Part shown: positions 1-7,536 of the stretch, piece after piece
Layout: each line of letters opens with the position of its first letter
Position numbering within the stretch: the stretch's first letter is position 1
Notes under the pieces: model-generated
The model's input: only the letters and a program-made list of their open reading frames with translations
Databases searched by the model: none
Told to the model about the DNA's origin: nothing
Program-made: the position numbers and the translations under genes
NCBI RefSeq assembly: GCF_014385005.1
Contig: NZ_JACRSZ010000004.1
Location: forward strand, 108,004 to 172,003
DNA: 64,000 nt
DNA from: Jingyaoa shaoxingensis
Lineage (GTDB): Bacteria; Bacillota; Clostridia; Lachnospirales; Lachnospiraceae
Direction: 5' to 3'

Positions 1-18
1 AATTTCATTTTTGTTCAT
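1..18 (-). CDS. Start of a gene running off the left edge
   Basis: Only six codons (MNKNEI) are visible on the minus strand. An AAAGGAG ribosome binding site sits seven bases before the ATG at 18, and the gene follows the sugar kinase stop by 15 bases, so it is probably the next member of the kinase operon. Nothing about its product can be read from this window. Confidence 0.5.
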
Positions 19-33
19 ATTCATGCTCCTTTC

Positions 34-1554
34 TTATTTCCACTGTGCCAAATTATCATAAGTTTTCAGCAATCCAGTGTAACATTCGTCAAAATATTGT
101 TTTAGTTCATTATAGCGTTTATGGTGTTCCATATCTGGTTCAAGCACATCATCTACTTTGATGAAACGATGAATTGCTCCAAAATCTTCCAATACTCCTG
201 CACCTACTCCGGCACAAACAGCTGCTCCCATGGAAGTTGCCTCATCCAGCCAGTTTAATCTCTTTGCTCGAACTCCATAGATGTCTGCCAATGCCCTTCT
301 TACCACATCGCCTTTTGCTAATCCGCCAATTACGTTTAACTCTGTGATGTCCATGTCCTTTCGGAAAACATCCAGTATAATACAAAGATTCATCAAAATT
401 CCTTCAATTGTGGCACGGAGCATATCACCTCTGGTATGTTCCATTTTCAAGCCTACAAAAGCGCCCCTTGCATTCGTATTCCATCTTGGACTTCGCTCTC
501 CCAGAATGTATGGCAGATACAATAATCCATTTGCTCCAACCGGTGATTTCTCTATTTCCCGGTTCATCAGTTCGTATGCACTGATACCGTTTTCTGCTGC
601 CTCTTTTTCCAGATCTTTGCATATTGTTTTCTTGATAAACTGATAGGAATTACCTGCTGCCTGCATAGTTCCATTCGGCGAATACATTCCCGGAACCATA
701 TGTGCCCAGTTATATGTTCGAAGCTGTGGATCAAAAATCGGTTTTGCACTGGTCATTGCTACCCAGGAGGAGGAGCCAAGATAATTAAAAGTATCTCCTT
801 CTCTGACACTTCCTGCTCCTACTGCCGCACATACTCCATCTCCACCACCGATGATGATCGGTGTTCCCGGTGCCAATCCGCATTCTGCTGCAACACTGCC
901 TGTCACCTCGCCCGCCACATGCGTAGATGGATACAAATCCGGTAATTTTTCTTCTCCGATTTCTGCCGCTGCCAAAATTCTTTCTGACCATTTGAGTTCA
1001 TTCAAATCCAAACAGTTTGTACCAGATGCATCCGTATAATCTGTCAGAAATTTTCCTGTCAGTTTATAAATCACATAATCCTTTGGCTGAAGCATCTTAT
1101 AGGTATTCTGAAATACTTCCGGTTCGTGATCTCTTATCCACATCAATTTTTCAATGCTATAAGAAGCACTTATTTTGTGTCCTACAATCCGGTAAAATTC
1201 CTGTTCATCAATTTTATCTTTGATCTGCTTCTCCTGATCCTGACTTCTCTGATCTGCCCAGATAATTGCCGGTCTCAAGGCTCTTCCATTTTTATCAACC
1301 GGAACACATCCCATCATCTGACCACTGAAAGCCATGCCGGCTACCTGTTTCCTATCTATTTCTTTCAGCAGTTCCTCATTATTTTCACAAATTGCTTTCC
1401 ACCAGTCATCTGGATTCTGTTCTGCCCAGGTACTGTTAAAAAAATGTGTATCATACACATATGTAATACTTTTTACCAGTTCTCCATCTGTGGTAAATAA
1501 CGTTGCCTTATCTCCCGAAGTCCCCAGGTCATGTGCAATTAAAAACTTTGTCAT
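34..1554 (-). CDS. xylB: FGGY-family sugar kinase, xylulokinase-type
   Basis: This 506-residue protein has the length and layout of FGGY carbohydrate kinases, which phosphorylate pentuloses and related sugars with ATP in the cytoplasm. The N-terminal phosphate loop DLGTSG is at residues 9-14, the IIWADQRS segment typical of xylulokinases is near 97-104, and the ATP-side motifs GGGDGVCAAVGAG and NVIGGLAKGD follow in the second domain. It lies 28 bp after an aldo/keto reductase in the same direction, under LacI-type operators, which suggests a small pentose or polyol catabolic unit. Xylulose is the default substrate. The family also contains kinases for other ketoses, so the symbol is a best guess. 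Confidence 0.8.
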   Translation of the reverse strand: MTKFLIAHDLGTSGDKATLFTTDGELVKSITYVYDTHFFNSTWAEQNPDDWWKAICENNEELLKEIDRKQVAGMAFSGQMMGCVPVDKNGRALRPAIIWADQRSQDQEKQIKDKIDEQEFYRIVGHKISASYSIEKLMWIRDHEPEVFQNTYKMLQPKDYVIYKLTGKFLTDYTDASGTNCLDLNELKWSERILAAAEIGEEKLPDLYPSTHVAGEVTGSVAAECGLAPGTPIIIGGGDGVCAAVGAGSVREGDTFNYLGSSSWVAMTSAKPIFDPQLRTYNWAHMVPGMYSPNGTMQAAGNSYQFIKKTICKDLEKEAAENGISAYELMNREIEKSPVGANGLLYLPYILGERSPRWNTNARGAFVGLKMEHTRGDMLRATIEGILMNLCIILDVFRKDMDITELNVIGGLAKGDVVRRALADIYGVRAKRLNWLDEATSMGAAVCAGVGAGVLEDFGAIHRFIKVDDVLEPDMEHHKRYNELKQYFDECYTGLLKTYDNLAQWK

Positions 1555-1582
1555 TTCATTCCCCCATTACATCAATAAAACT

Positions 1583-2569
1583 TTAATCCATATTTTCAAA
1601 TGGTACTAAAATTTCATTAATCTTTGCAATTTCTTCATCTGTCAGATTCCATTCTGTACAATGAATATTGTGCTTCAGCTGTTCCAGAGAAGATGCACCT
1701 CCAATAATGGATGTCACTTCTTCACGCTGTCTTGTCCAGTTCAGCGTCATTTCATTCATCGGTTTTCCAATCTCATCTGCAAATGCCTTTAATTTTCTGG
1801 CACCTTCCTGATATACTTTAAAAGTTTCTCCTGAAAATTTAGGGTTTTCATTACGGATATCATGCTTTGAAATTGTCATTCCATCCAGGAACTTTCCTGC
1901 CAAAAGCCCCTGCATCAATGGGCTGTAAGGTAAAAATGCCTGACCATACTTCTTTACTACCGGAAATACTTCTTTCTCTGTTCGATAATCCAGTGGAATT
2001 CCATGATAGGTTGCCGGATTTCTCTCAAGCATATTATATAGACTCTGCTGACAGTCAACAGAAATATATTCCATCATTTTTTCTACATCTTTCTGTGCGA
2101 AATTACTCAATCCTACGTAACGAATTTTTCCCGCTTTTTTCATAATATTCAATGCTTCTGCCGTTTCTTCCAATGGCACGTTCGGATCTGGCCAGTGCAT
2201 CTGATAAATATCTATATGATCTGTCTGAAGACGCATCAGTGAATCATCGATTTCTTTTAACAGACTTTCTTTTGATAGATTGTTGGCAGTATGATGCGGT
2301 TTATCCCATGTCAACCCGGCTTTTGATGCAATCAGGACTTTATTTCTCAGGCCATCCTGTTTTAATGCCTTTCCAAGAACTTTTTCTGAATTTCCCCATC
2401 CATATACAGGCGCGACATCAAATAAATTCACTCCCATATCGATAGCTGCATGTATTACGCCAATAGACTTACTTTCCTCTGATGAATCCCAGTCACCACC
2501 CATGTTCCAGCATCCAATACCGATTGCTGATATTTCTTCGTTTATCTTTGCGACTTTTTTGTAAATCAT
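1583..2569 (-). CDS. Aldo/keto reductase
   Basis: This 328-residue NAD(P)H-dependent oxidoreductase of the aldo/keto reductase superfamily folds as a TIM barrel. The catalytic tetrad is visible: Asp51 and Tyr56 (FDVAPVYG), Lys83 (LIASKAGL) and His125 (IYQMHWPDPN). The closest style is the YajO/Tas/GspX69 group that reduces sugar-derived or small aldehydes and ketones. It is the first gene after two LacI-type operators and is followed by a sugar kinase, so an interconversion of a sugar and its polyol or ketose before phosphorylation is a reasonable inference. The substrate cannot be read from the sequence. Confidence 0.85.
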   Translation of the reverse strand: MIYKKVAKINEEISAIGIGCWNMGGDWDSSEESKSIGVIHAAIDMGVNLFDVAPVYGWGNSEKVLGKALKQDGLRNKVLIASKAGLTWDKPHHTANNLSKESLLKEIDDSLMRLQTDHIDIYQMHWPDPNVPLEETAEALNIMKKAGKIRYVGLSNFAQKDVEKMMEYISVDCQQSLYNMLERNPATYHGIPLDYRTEKEVFPVVKKYGQAFLPYSPLMQGLLAGKFLDGMTISKHDIRNENPKFSGETFKVYQEGARKLKAFADEIGKPMNEMTLNWTRQREEVTSIIGGASSLEQLKHNIHCTEWNLTDEEIAKINEILVPFENMD

Positions 2570-2601
2570 ATTTTTCTTCCTTTCTATATTCTATCTGTTG
2601 G

Positions 2602-2615
2602 TGTAACCGGTTTCA
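2602..2615. promoter_or_regulatory. LacI-family operator, proximal copy
   Basis: The 14-mer TGTAACCGGTTTCA matches the LacI/GalR operator pattern TGNAANCGNTTNCA with its central CG. It lies 33 bp upstream of the aldo/keto reductase start and within a 27-base direct repeat (2601-2627 and 2657-2683). It is probably bound by the LacI-type protein encoded just upstream. Confidence 0.75.
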
Positions 2616-2633
2616 TATTTTAGAAAATATATA

Positions 2634-2653
2634 ACAGGGGATTTTGTCCCTGT
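2634..2653 (-). terminator. Weak hairpin after the LacI gene
   Basis: The sequence ACAGGGGATTTTGTCCCTGT forms a 7-bp stem lying between the two operators. On the minus strand it is followed by an A/T-rich stretch, so it may end the LacI transcript. It could equally be part of the operator architecture. Confidence 0.35.
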
Positions 2654-2657
2654 ATAG

Positions 2658-2671
2658 TGTAACCGGTTTCA
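2658..2671. promoter_or_regulatory. LacI-family operator, distal copy
   Basis: This is a second exact copy of TGTAACCGGTTTCA, centred 56 bp from the first. That is about five helical turns, a spacing compatible with two repressor dimers on one face of the DNA. It lies 21 bp after the LacI stop codon and upstream of the reductase-kinase operon. Confidence 0.75.
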
Positions 2672-2691
2672 TATTTTAGAAAAAAGAAAAA

Positions 2692-3711
2692 TTACTTTTT
2701 CTTTTTTTCTGATCCGTTCAACTCAACCTGATATGGTATCATACACAGACTTCTTGGTTTATCTGGATGCTCAAATCTTTCCTGCAGAAGCTGCATCGCA
2801 GTGTAACCCATATTATATGTATCTCTGTAAATCCAGCTGATATTCATTCCAAGAATATCTACAATATCAATACGGTCATTTCCTATAAGAGCAATATCTA
2901 CTCCCGCTTTTCTTTTTACTTCTTTGGCTGCCTTCAAAAATCCAAGTGTTGTAGCATTATTACAAGTATAAAGTGCATCCGGAAGTTCTTCTCTTGTCAA
3001 TAATTTCTTCGCCAGTTGATAACTGTCTTCCATTGAAAAATTCCCGTAAAATATATCTTCTTCTTTTAATTCCAATCCACAATCCTGAGCACCTTTTCGG
3101 AATCCATCTAAACGATCTCGTCCAATTTTAAGATTCATATCGCCGGCAATCATTGCCGCGGTACGATTCCCCGCTCTATATAACTCCTGCGCTGCGCGAT
3201 AAGAACTCTGATAATTCTCATAGATTACCGCATCCCATGGCATCTGCTCAAAGTCTCGGTCAATAATTACAATTGGAAGATGCATATCTGTCAGCTGCTT
3301 TAGCAACTTCTTTCCGCGCTTGCTCTCTGCATAATCAATGGAGGGTCCCAAAATGATTCCTTTTACACGCTGCTGCTGCAACACTCGAATCGCTTTTTCT
3401 TCTCGCTCCATGTTATTTCCTGTATCAAACAAGACCAATGAAAGATCTAACTCATCTGCCTTGCGGGTAATTCCCTGAACAATATCTGCATAAAAAAGAT
3501 TTCCTATCTCAGGCACAACCACTCCGATTGTGGTTGTCTCCTGCTTTGATAAATTTACCGCAGATGCTGAAGGAAGATAATGATACTTCTCAATAATCTC
3601 ATCTATCTTCTTCTTTGTCTCTGGTGACACATAGCCACTATTATTTAATGCTCTTGATACTGTCGCTTTCGAAACTCCTGCAAGTTCTGCTACATCTTTG
3701 ATCGTTATCAT
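2692..3711 (-). CDS. LacI-family transcriptional repressor
   Basis: This 339-residue protein has an N-terminal LacI helix-turn-helix (TIKDVAELAGVSKATVSRAL, residues 3-22) with the hinge helix after it, followed by a periplasmic-binding-protein-like sensor domain (about 60-330). Such proteins bind operators as dimers and release DNA when a sugar ligand binds. Two perfect operators sit directly downstream at the aldo/keto reductase and sugar kinase operon, and two more sit in its own upstream region. It is therefore very likely the local and self-acting repressor of this sugar locus. The inducer is unknown. Confidence 0.92.
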   Translation of the reverse strand: MITIKDVAELAGVSKATVSRALNNSGYVSPETKKKIDEIIEKYHYLPSASAVNLSKQETTTIGVVVPEIGNLFYADIVQGITRKADELDLSLVLFDTGNNMEREEKAIRVLQQQRVKGIILGPSIDYAESKRGKKLLKQLTDMHLPIVIIDRDFEQMPWDAVIYENYQSSYRAAQELYRAGNRTAAMIAGDMNLKIGRDRLDGFRKGAQDCGLELKEEDIFYGNFSMEDSYQLAKKLLTREELPDALYTCNNATTLGFLKAAKEVKRKAGVDIALIGNDRIDIVDILGMNISWIYRDTYNMGYTAMQLLQERFEHPDKPRSLCMIPYQVELNGSEKKKK

Positions 3712-3716
3712 AATTG

Positions 3717-3730
3717 TGAAACCGTTTCCT
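3717..3730. promoter_or_regulatory. LacI-family operator over the repressor gene leader
   Basis: TGAAACCGTTTCCT matches the LacI operator pattern at all but the last base. It lies between the predicted -10 box (3746-3751) and the repressor start codon, where a bound repressor would block its own transcription. Confidence 0.65.
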
Positions 3731-3745
3731 TTTCTTGTTATTTAA

Positions 3746-3774
3746 AGCATATATCAGTTTTGAACTTCTGTCAA
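3746..3774 (-). promoter_or_regulatory. Promoter of the LacI gene
   Basis: On the minus strand there is a consensus -35 TTGACA (3769-3774), a 17-bp spacer and a -10 TATGCT (3746-3751). It lies about 35 bp before the repressor start and just upstream of an operator. Confidence 0.65.
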
Positions 3775-3860
3775 TATATTATTTGTTTTTCGTATATTTA
3801 CAATAGTTTTACATTTGTTTTATTGTAAATAATGTACAATAAAAATGTGATTTTCAAATA

Positions 3861-3874
3861 TGTAACCGTTTCCT
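3861..3874. promoter_or_regulatory. Upstream LacI-family operator
   Basis: TGTAACCGTTTCCT is a near-match to the LacI operator pattern. It lies about 90 bp upstream of the repressor promoter, in the otherwise featureless AT-rich gap 3775-4043 between the repressor and the divergent acetyltransferase. Together with the site at 3717 it could support looping. Confidence 0.5.
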
Positions 3875-4043
3875 TTGCGTGTAATAACTATTTGCAGATA
3901 CCATATACAGTTTCTTCTAACATAATCTGTTTATCCTGCCTTCTTTATTGACATCTATTACACTCGTCCTATAATAGTAGACAGATAAACGCTTTGCAGA
4001 GCACAAGGTTACACACATATTTGACTCAAGCAGGAGGTTTTCC

Positions 4044-4631
4044 ATGAATACAACAACTATTACCATCCGCACCGCCACCCCGGCTGATGCCCCTGCATTA
4101 CTTGCCATTTATGCCCCTTATATTACGGATACCGCAGTGTCTTTTGAATATGATGTCCCGTCTGTTGAAAAATTCGCGGACCGCATCCGGGGGACTTTAA
4201 AAAAATATCCTTATCTGGTTGCCGAAGTAAATGGACAGATCGTCGGCTACTGCTATGTAGGGATTCTGCATGACCGTCAGGCCTATGACTGGTCGGTGGA
4301 GACTTCCATCTATATAGATCAGAATTGTAAGAGAATGGGCATTGGACGTAAGCTCCATGATGCTCTGGAGCAGGCATTATCTGCTATGGGTATATTGAAT
4401 CTATACGCCTGTATTGCTTTTCCGATTGGTAAAGATCCTTACCTGACGGAAGACAGCGTACATTTTCATGAGCATCTGGGATATACATATACCGCTCATT
4501 TTCATAAATGCGGATACAAATTTAACCGCTGGTATGATATCGTCTGGATGGAAAAAACGATTGGGGAACATAAAGAAAATCAACCGGAGGTAAAAGCATT
4601 TTCAGAAATAGAAGAAGCTTTGAATCTGTAA
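4044..4631 (+). CDS. GNAT-family N-acetyltransferase, phosphinothricin acetyltransferase-like
   Basis: This 195-residue acetyltransferase transfers acetyl from acetyl-CoA to an amine. The acetyl-CoA loop KRMGIGR lies at residues 96-102, and the tail FHKCGYKFNRWYDIVWMEK is characteristic of the Pat/Bar/MddA group that acetylates phosphinothricin or methionine sulfoximine-like amino acids. A good AGGAGG sits nine bases before the ATG. The last ~25 residues after the fold are an acidic tail not typical of the family. It is a single gene flanked by a terminator. The natural substrate is unknown. Confidence 0.88.
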   Translation: MNTTTITIRTATPADAPALLAIYAPYITDTAVSFEYDVPSVEKFADRIRGTLKKYPYLVAEVNGQIVGYCYVGILHDRQAYDWSVETSIYIDQNCKRMGIGRKLHDALEQALSAMGILNLYACIAFPIGKDPYLTEDSVHFHEHLGYTYTAHFHKCGYKFNRWYDIVWMEKTIGEHKENQPEVKAFSEIEEALNL

Positions 4632-4653
4632 TTTTGATTCCCGGCGCACATTT

Positions 4654-4701
4654 AAAAATCATGCTCAACAGAATGGAATTCCTGTAAAGCATGATTTTTT
4701 T
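4654..4701. terminator. Bidirectional intrinsic terminator
   Basis: A 12-bp stem (AAAAATCATGCT with AGCATGATTTTT) is followed by T runs on both strands. It lies between the convergent acetyltransferase and Fe-S aldo/keto reductase genes. Confidence 0.85.
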
Positions 4702-4738
4702 AGCTGTTCAGTATCTTCACAGATACGATTTTCATATT

Positions 4739-5767
4739 TTACTGTACCTTCACTTCTCCAGCCAGCACTTTCTTGTAATCTTCATAATTTTTCTTTAACA
4801 GCTCTGGAGTGTTCAGCTCATATGGACACTTCTTTTTGCATTTGCCGCAATGCAGACATCCTTCGATCTTGCGCATCTCTTCCTGCATGGCAGGTGTCAG
4901 CCAGCTCTCAGATGGTGCACGGCGAAGCATCAGAGACATCCTTGCACAGGTATTGATCTGAATACCGGCAGGACATGGCATGCAATATCCACAGCCACGG
5001 CAAAAATCTCCGCTCAGCTCTTTCTGTTCTTTTTCGATATATGCAGTCAGTTCCGGCGTCATGGATGGTGTTTGATCCATATAACTCAGCCATTCTTCCA
5101 GCTCTGTCTCTTTCTGAATGCCCCAGATCGGAAGTGCATTGTCATACTGGGTCATGAATGCCATTGCTGCTTCTGAACGGTTAATCAGACCGCCTGCCAG
5201 TCCCTTCATGGCAATGAATCCCATATTTTTTTCTTTGCAGGCTCTTACCAGTGCCTTTTCTCTCTCAGATGACAGATAGCTGAACGGATACTGTAATGTC
5301 TCATACAGACCGCTTTCTACGATCTCTTCTGCCACGCCAAGCTTGTGAGCGGTGATACCGATATGACGGATTTTTCCTTCTTCTTTGGCTTTTACCAGAC
5401 ATTCATACATTCCGGTTCCATCCCCCGGTCTGTAGCACTGTGGCACACAGTGCAGCTGATAAATATCAATATAATCAGTACGCAGATTCTTCAGGGAAGT
5501 CTCCAGATCCTTCCAGAATTCTTCCGGCGTCTTTGCCGCAGTCTTGGTAGCAATATATACTTTATCCCGCATGCCATCAAAAGCTTCTCCCACCTTGATT
5601 TCACTGTCGCTGTAGGCCCTCGCAGTGTCGAAGAAACGCATACCTCCTTCGTAGGCTCTGCGCAGCAGTTTCACTGCATAGTCCTGACAGACACGCTGTA
5701 CCGGAAGGGCACCAAACGCATTCTGCGGAACGGTAATCCCTGTTTTTCCTAATGTAACCTGATTCAT
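4739..5767 (-). CDS. Aldo/keto reductase with C-terminal 4Fe-4S domain
   Basis: This 342-residue protein combines an aldo/keto reductase barrel (catalytic Asp47, Tyr52, Lys75, His106) with a C-terminal ferredoxin-like part. The latter has two cysteine clusters, CRGCGYCMPCP from residue 256 and CLHCGKCKKKC from about 304, for iron-sulfur clusters. This fusion is common in anaerobic Firmicutes and probably lets the enzyme exchange electrons with ferredoxin-type carriers instead of relying only on NAD(P)H. An AGGAGG lies seven bases before the ATG. It appears monocistronic. The substrate is unknown. Confidence 0.9.
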   Translation of the reverse strand: MNQVTLGKTGITVPQNAFGALPVQRVCQDYAVKLLRRAYEGGMRFFDTARAYSDSEIKVGEAFDGMRDKVYIATKTAAKTPEEFWKDLETSLKNLRTDYIDIYQLHCVPQCYRPGDGTGMYECLVKAKEEGKIRHIGITAHKLGVAEEIVESGLYETLQYPFSYLSSEREKALVRACKEKNMGFIAMKGLAGGLINRSEAAMAFMTQYDNALPIWGIQKETELEEWLSYMDQTPSMTPELTAYIEKEQKELSGDFCRGCGYCMPCPAGIQINTCARMSLMLRRAPSESWLTPAMQEEMRKIEGCLHCGKCKKKCPYELNTPELLKKNYEDYKKVLAGEVKVQ

Positions 5768-5922
5768 AGTCTCTCCTCCTGTTCGTATTGTCGAATCTAT
5801 TTTTGTTCATTCCCCATTGGTTCAGTGGGTCCTGAACAGTTACATTAATTCTAATATAATTGATCGGAAGTGTCAAAATATGCTTTACTATTTTCCCATC
5901 GCAATTATAAAAAACTGTACTT

Positions 5923-5976
5923 AAAAAGAAGTTGCTGCTTCACAGATGATCTCTCATCTATTTTACAACAACTTCT
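5923..5976 (-). terminator. Intrinsic terminator after the FakA-C-like gene
   Basis: On the minus strand AGAAGTTGTTG pairs with CAGCAACTTCT around an inner GATGA/TCATC hairpin and is followed by TTTTTAAG. It ends the 85-codon gene starting at 6256. Confidence 0.75.
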
Positions 5977-5998
5977 CTTATCTGGCTGAATAATTGCA

Positions 5999-6256
5999 CT
6001 AACCCTTCAAGCCTCTTGCCTGTCTGTCCATATCCTCTACCACAATATCATAGATCTCTCCGAGACTTGCACAATATTCCAATACCTGCCAAGGCTCATT
6101 GGTGTGGAAATGAATCTTGATCAGTTCCTCGTCTCCAACTGCCAACAGGCAGTCTCCTTTAAAATGTTCTGTGAAATATTCACTGATCTCATCTTCATCT
6201 AGGTTCTCACCTTCAATCAAAAGCTGTGTATCATAACGAAATTCAATTGGTTCCAT
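5999..6256 (-). CDS. Stand-alone FakA/YloV C-terminal domain-like protein
   Basis: This 85-residue protein resembles the C-terminal part of FakA (YloV/DAK-phosphatase family), the kinase half of the fatty acid kinase. Shared features are the block VGDEELIKIHFHTNEPWQVLEYCASLGEIYDI and a preceding QLLIEG segment. No DhaL-type kinase domain is attached. An upstream in-frame ATG at 6274 is less likely to be the start, because the AGGAGG lies between it and the ATG at 6256. It has its own terminator and no partner gene nearby. It may be a regulatory or degenerate paralogue. The function is not known. Confidence 0.7.
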   Translation of the reverse strand: MEPIEFRYDTQLLIEGENLDEDEISEYFTEHFKGDCLLAVGDEELIKIHFHTNEPWQVLEYCASLGEIYDIVVEDMDRQARGLKG

Positions 6257-6274
6257 CTGTGTATCCTCCTGCAA

Positions 6275-6695
6275 AAATTCATCTTCAGTTATTATACACT
6301 AACTTCCAGATACTGTACAGAGCAGAGTAAACTGATTTTAACAAAACACAGGAATCTGTTATTGCTGGTCATGGAATGAACAGTAAAATTCAGACAGTGC
6401 GATGCACTTTGAATTGAAATATATGCTTTGATTTTCTTTTGTACTTTGATTCTGTCTGTAATTATATAGAGCAGATATATTTTTCATCTAACGTATCTTT
6501 GTCTCATGGTTTATTGAGATCTCATCTTTACTATATCAGCCTATTATCTTTTTGTCAATTGTATTTTTATTATGTTTGTTATAATCATCTTATTGGTTAT
6601 AAATACTCTTCTGAGTTTAAATTTTACACACTATACAGCATCGATTTTATCTGTTAAAATATAGCCGAACTTCTACAGAAAGCGAGGCACATATC
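6275..6695. other. AT-rich gap with no convincing gene
   Basis: This 420-bp stretch separates two divergent genes. A 72-codon frame at 6439-6657 has no ribosome binding site and a Phe/Tyr-rich composition typical of chance translation of AT-rich DNA. No strong hairpin or RNA gene was recognised. It presumably holds the promoters of the two flanking genes. Confidence 0.5.
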
Positions 6696-7496
6696 ATGAA
6701 ACTTACTATTCTAGGTACCGGCAATGCCATGGTCACGAAATGCTACAACACCTGTTTTGCCATTGAAAATGACGGTCATTATTTCCTTGTTGACGGTGGC
6801 GGTGGCAATACGATTATGAAGCAGCTGAAAAATGCGGATATTGACTGGAAAGAGATCACCGATGTCTTCATTACACACAAGCATGTGGATCATATCATGG
6901 GAATTATCTGGATCATGCGTCTGTTTGGACAGAATATTGCAGAAAAGGGTCTGGACCGAGAACTGAATATCTACGGACATGAGGAAGTGATTCATATTCT
7001 GCATTCCATGGCAGAACTGCTTCTTCAGAAAAAGCACTGTGCCGCTATCGGCAGGCAGATTCATATGATTAAAGTAAAAGACGGAGAAGAGAAGGACATT
7101 CTCGGACATAAAGTGACATTTTTTGATATCCAGTCCACCAAGGCAAAGCAATTCGGCTTTTCCATGGATCTGGGAAATGAAGAAAAACTCACCTGCTGCG
7201 GTGACGAACCATTTAACCCTTGCGAAGAAACTTACGCCAGAGACAGCAAATGGCTCCTTCACGAAGCATTCTGTCTCTATGGTCAGGCTGACAAATATCA
7301 GCCATATAAGAAGCATCATTCCACAGTAAAAGATGCATGTGAACTGGCAGAAAATCTGCATGTCAAAAACCTGATCCTGTATCACACCGAAGATGCTACA
7401 CTGGAGCACCGCAAAGAACTGTATACAGAAGAAGGCTCCATGTATTACCATGGAACCCTCTATGTCCCGGATGACCTGGACGAATTTGAGCTATAA
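6696..7496 (+). CDS. MBL-fold metallo-hydrolase, RNase Z-like
   Basis: This 266-residue protein starts with a typical beta-strand and glycine turn (MKLTILGTGNA) and carries the metal-binding motif HKHVDH at residues 61-66, in which two zinc ions are held by His and Asp. Later His residues (KHHSTVKDAC and LYHTED) complete the RNase Z/ElaC-type site. Members of this subfamily act on RNA ends, phosphodiesters or small esters. It is too short and divergent to be the cell's tRNA 3' processing enzyme with confidence. It is a single gene converging on the alpha-galactosidase. Confidence 0.85.
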   Translation: MKLTILGTGNAMVTKCYNTCFAIENDGHYFLVDGGGGNTIMKQLKNADIDWKEITDVFITHKHVDHIMGIIWIMRLFGQNIAEKGLDRELNIYGHEEVIHILHSMAELLLQKKHCAAIGRQIHMIKVKDGEEKDILGHKVTFFDIQSTKAKQFGFSMDLGNEEKLTCCGDEPFNPCEETYARDSKWLLHEAFCLYGQADKYQPYKKHHSTVKDACELAENLHVKNLILYHTEDATLEHRKELYTEEGSMYYHGTLYVPDDLDEFEL

Positions 7497-7536
7497 GAAA
7501 CACGCTTTGCGCGTTCTCATAGCAATCCGTATAGCA

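Noticed and set aside
6439..6657. 72-codon plus-strand frame in the gap before the MBL hydrolase
   Set aside because: No ribosome binding site, AT-driven composition (Tyr/Phe/Leu) and no recognisable similarity.
7497..7536. Possible terminator AACACGCTTTGCGCGTT between the MBL and GH36 genes
   Set aside because: The stem is only five or six bases and no T run follows, so the evidence is too weak to list.
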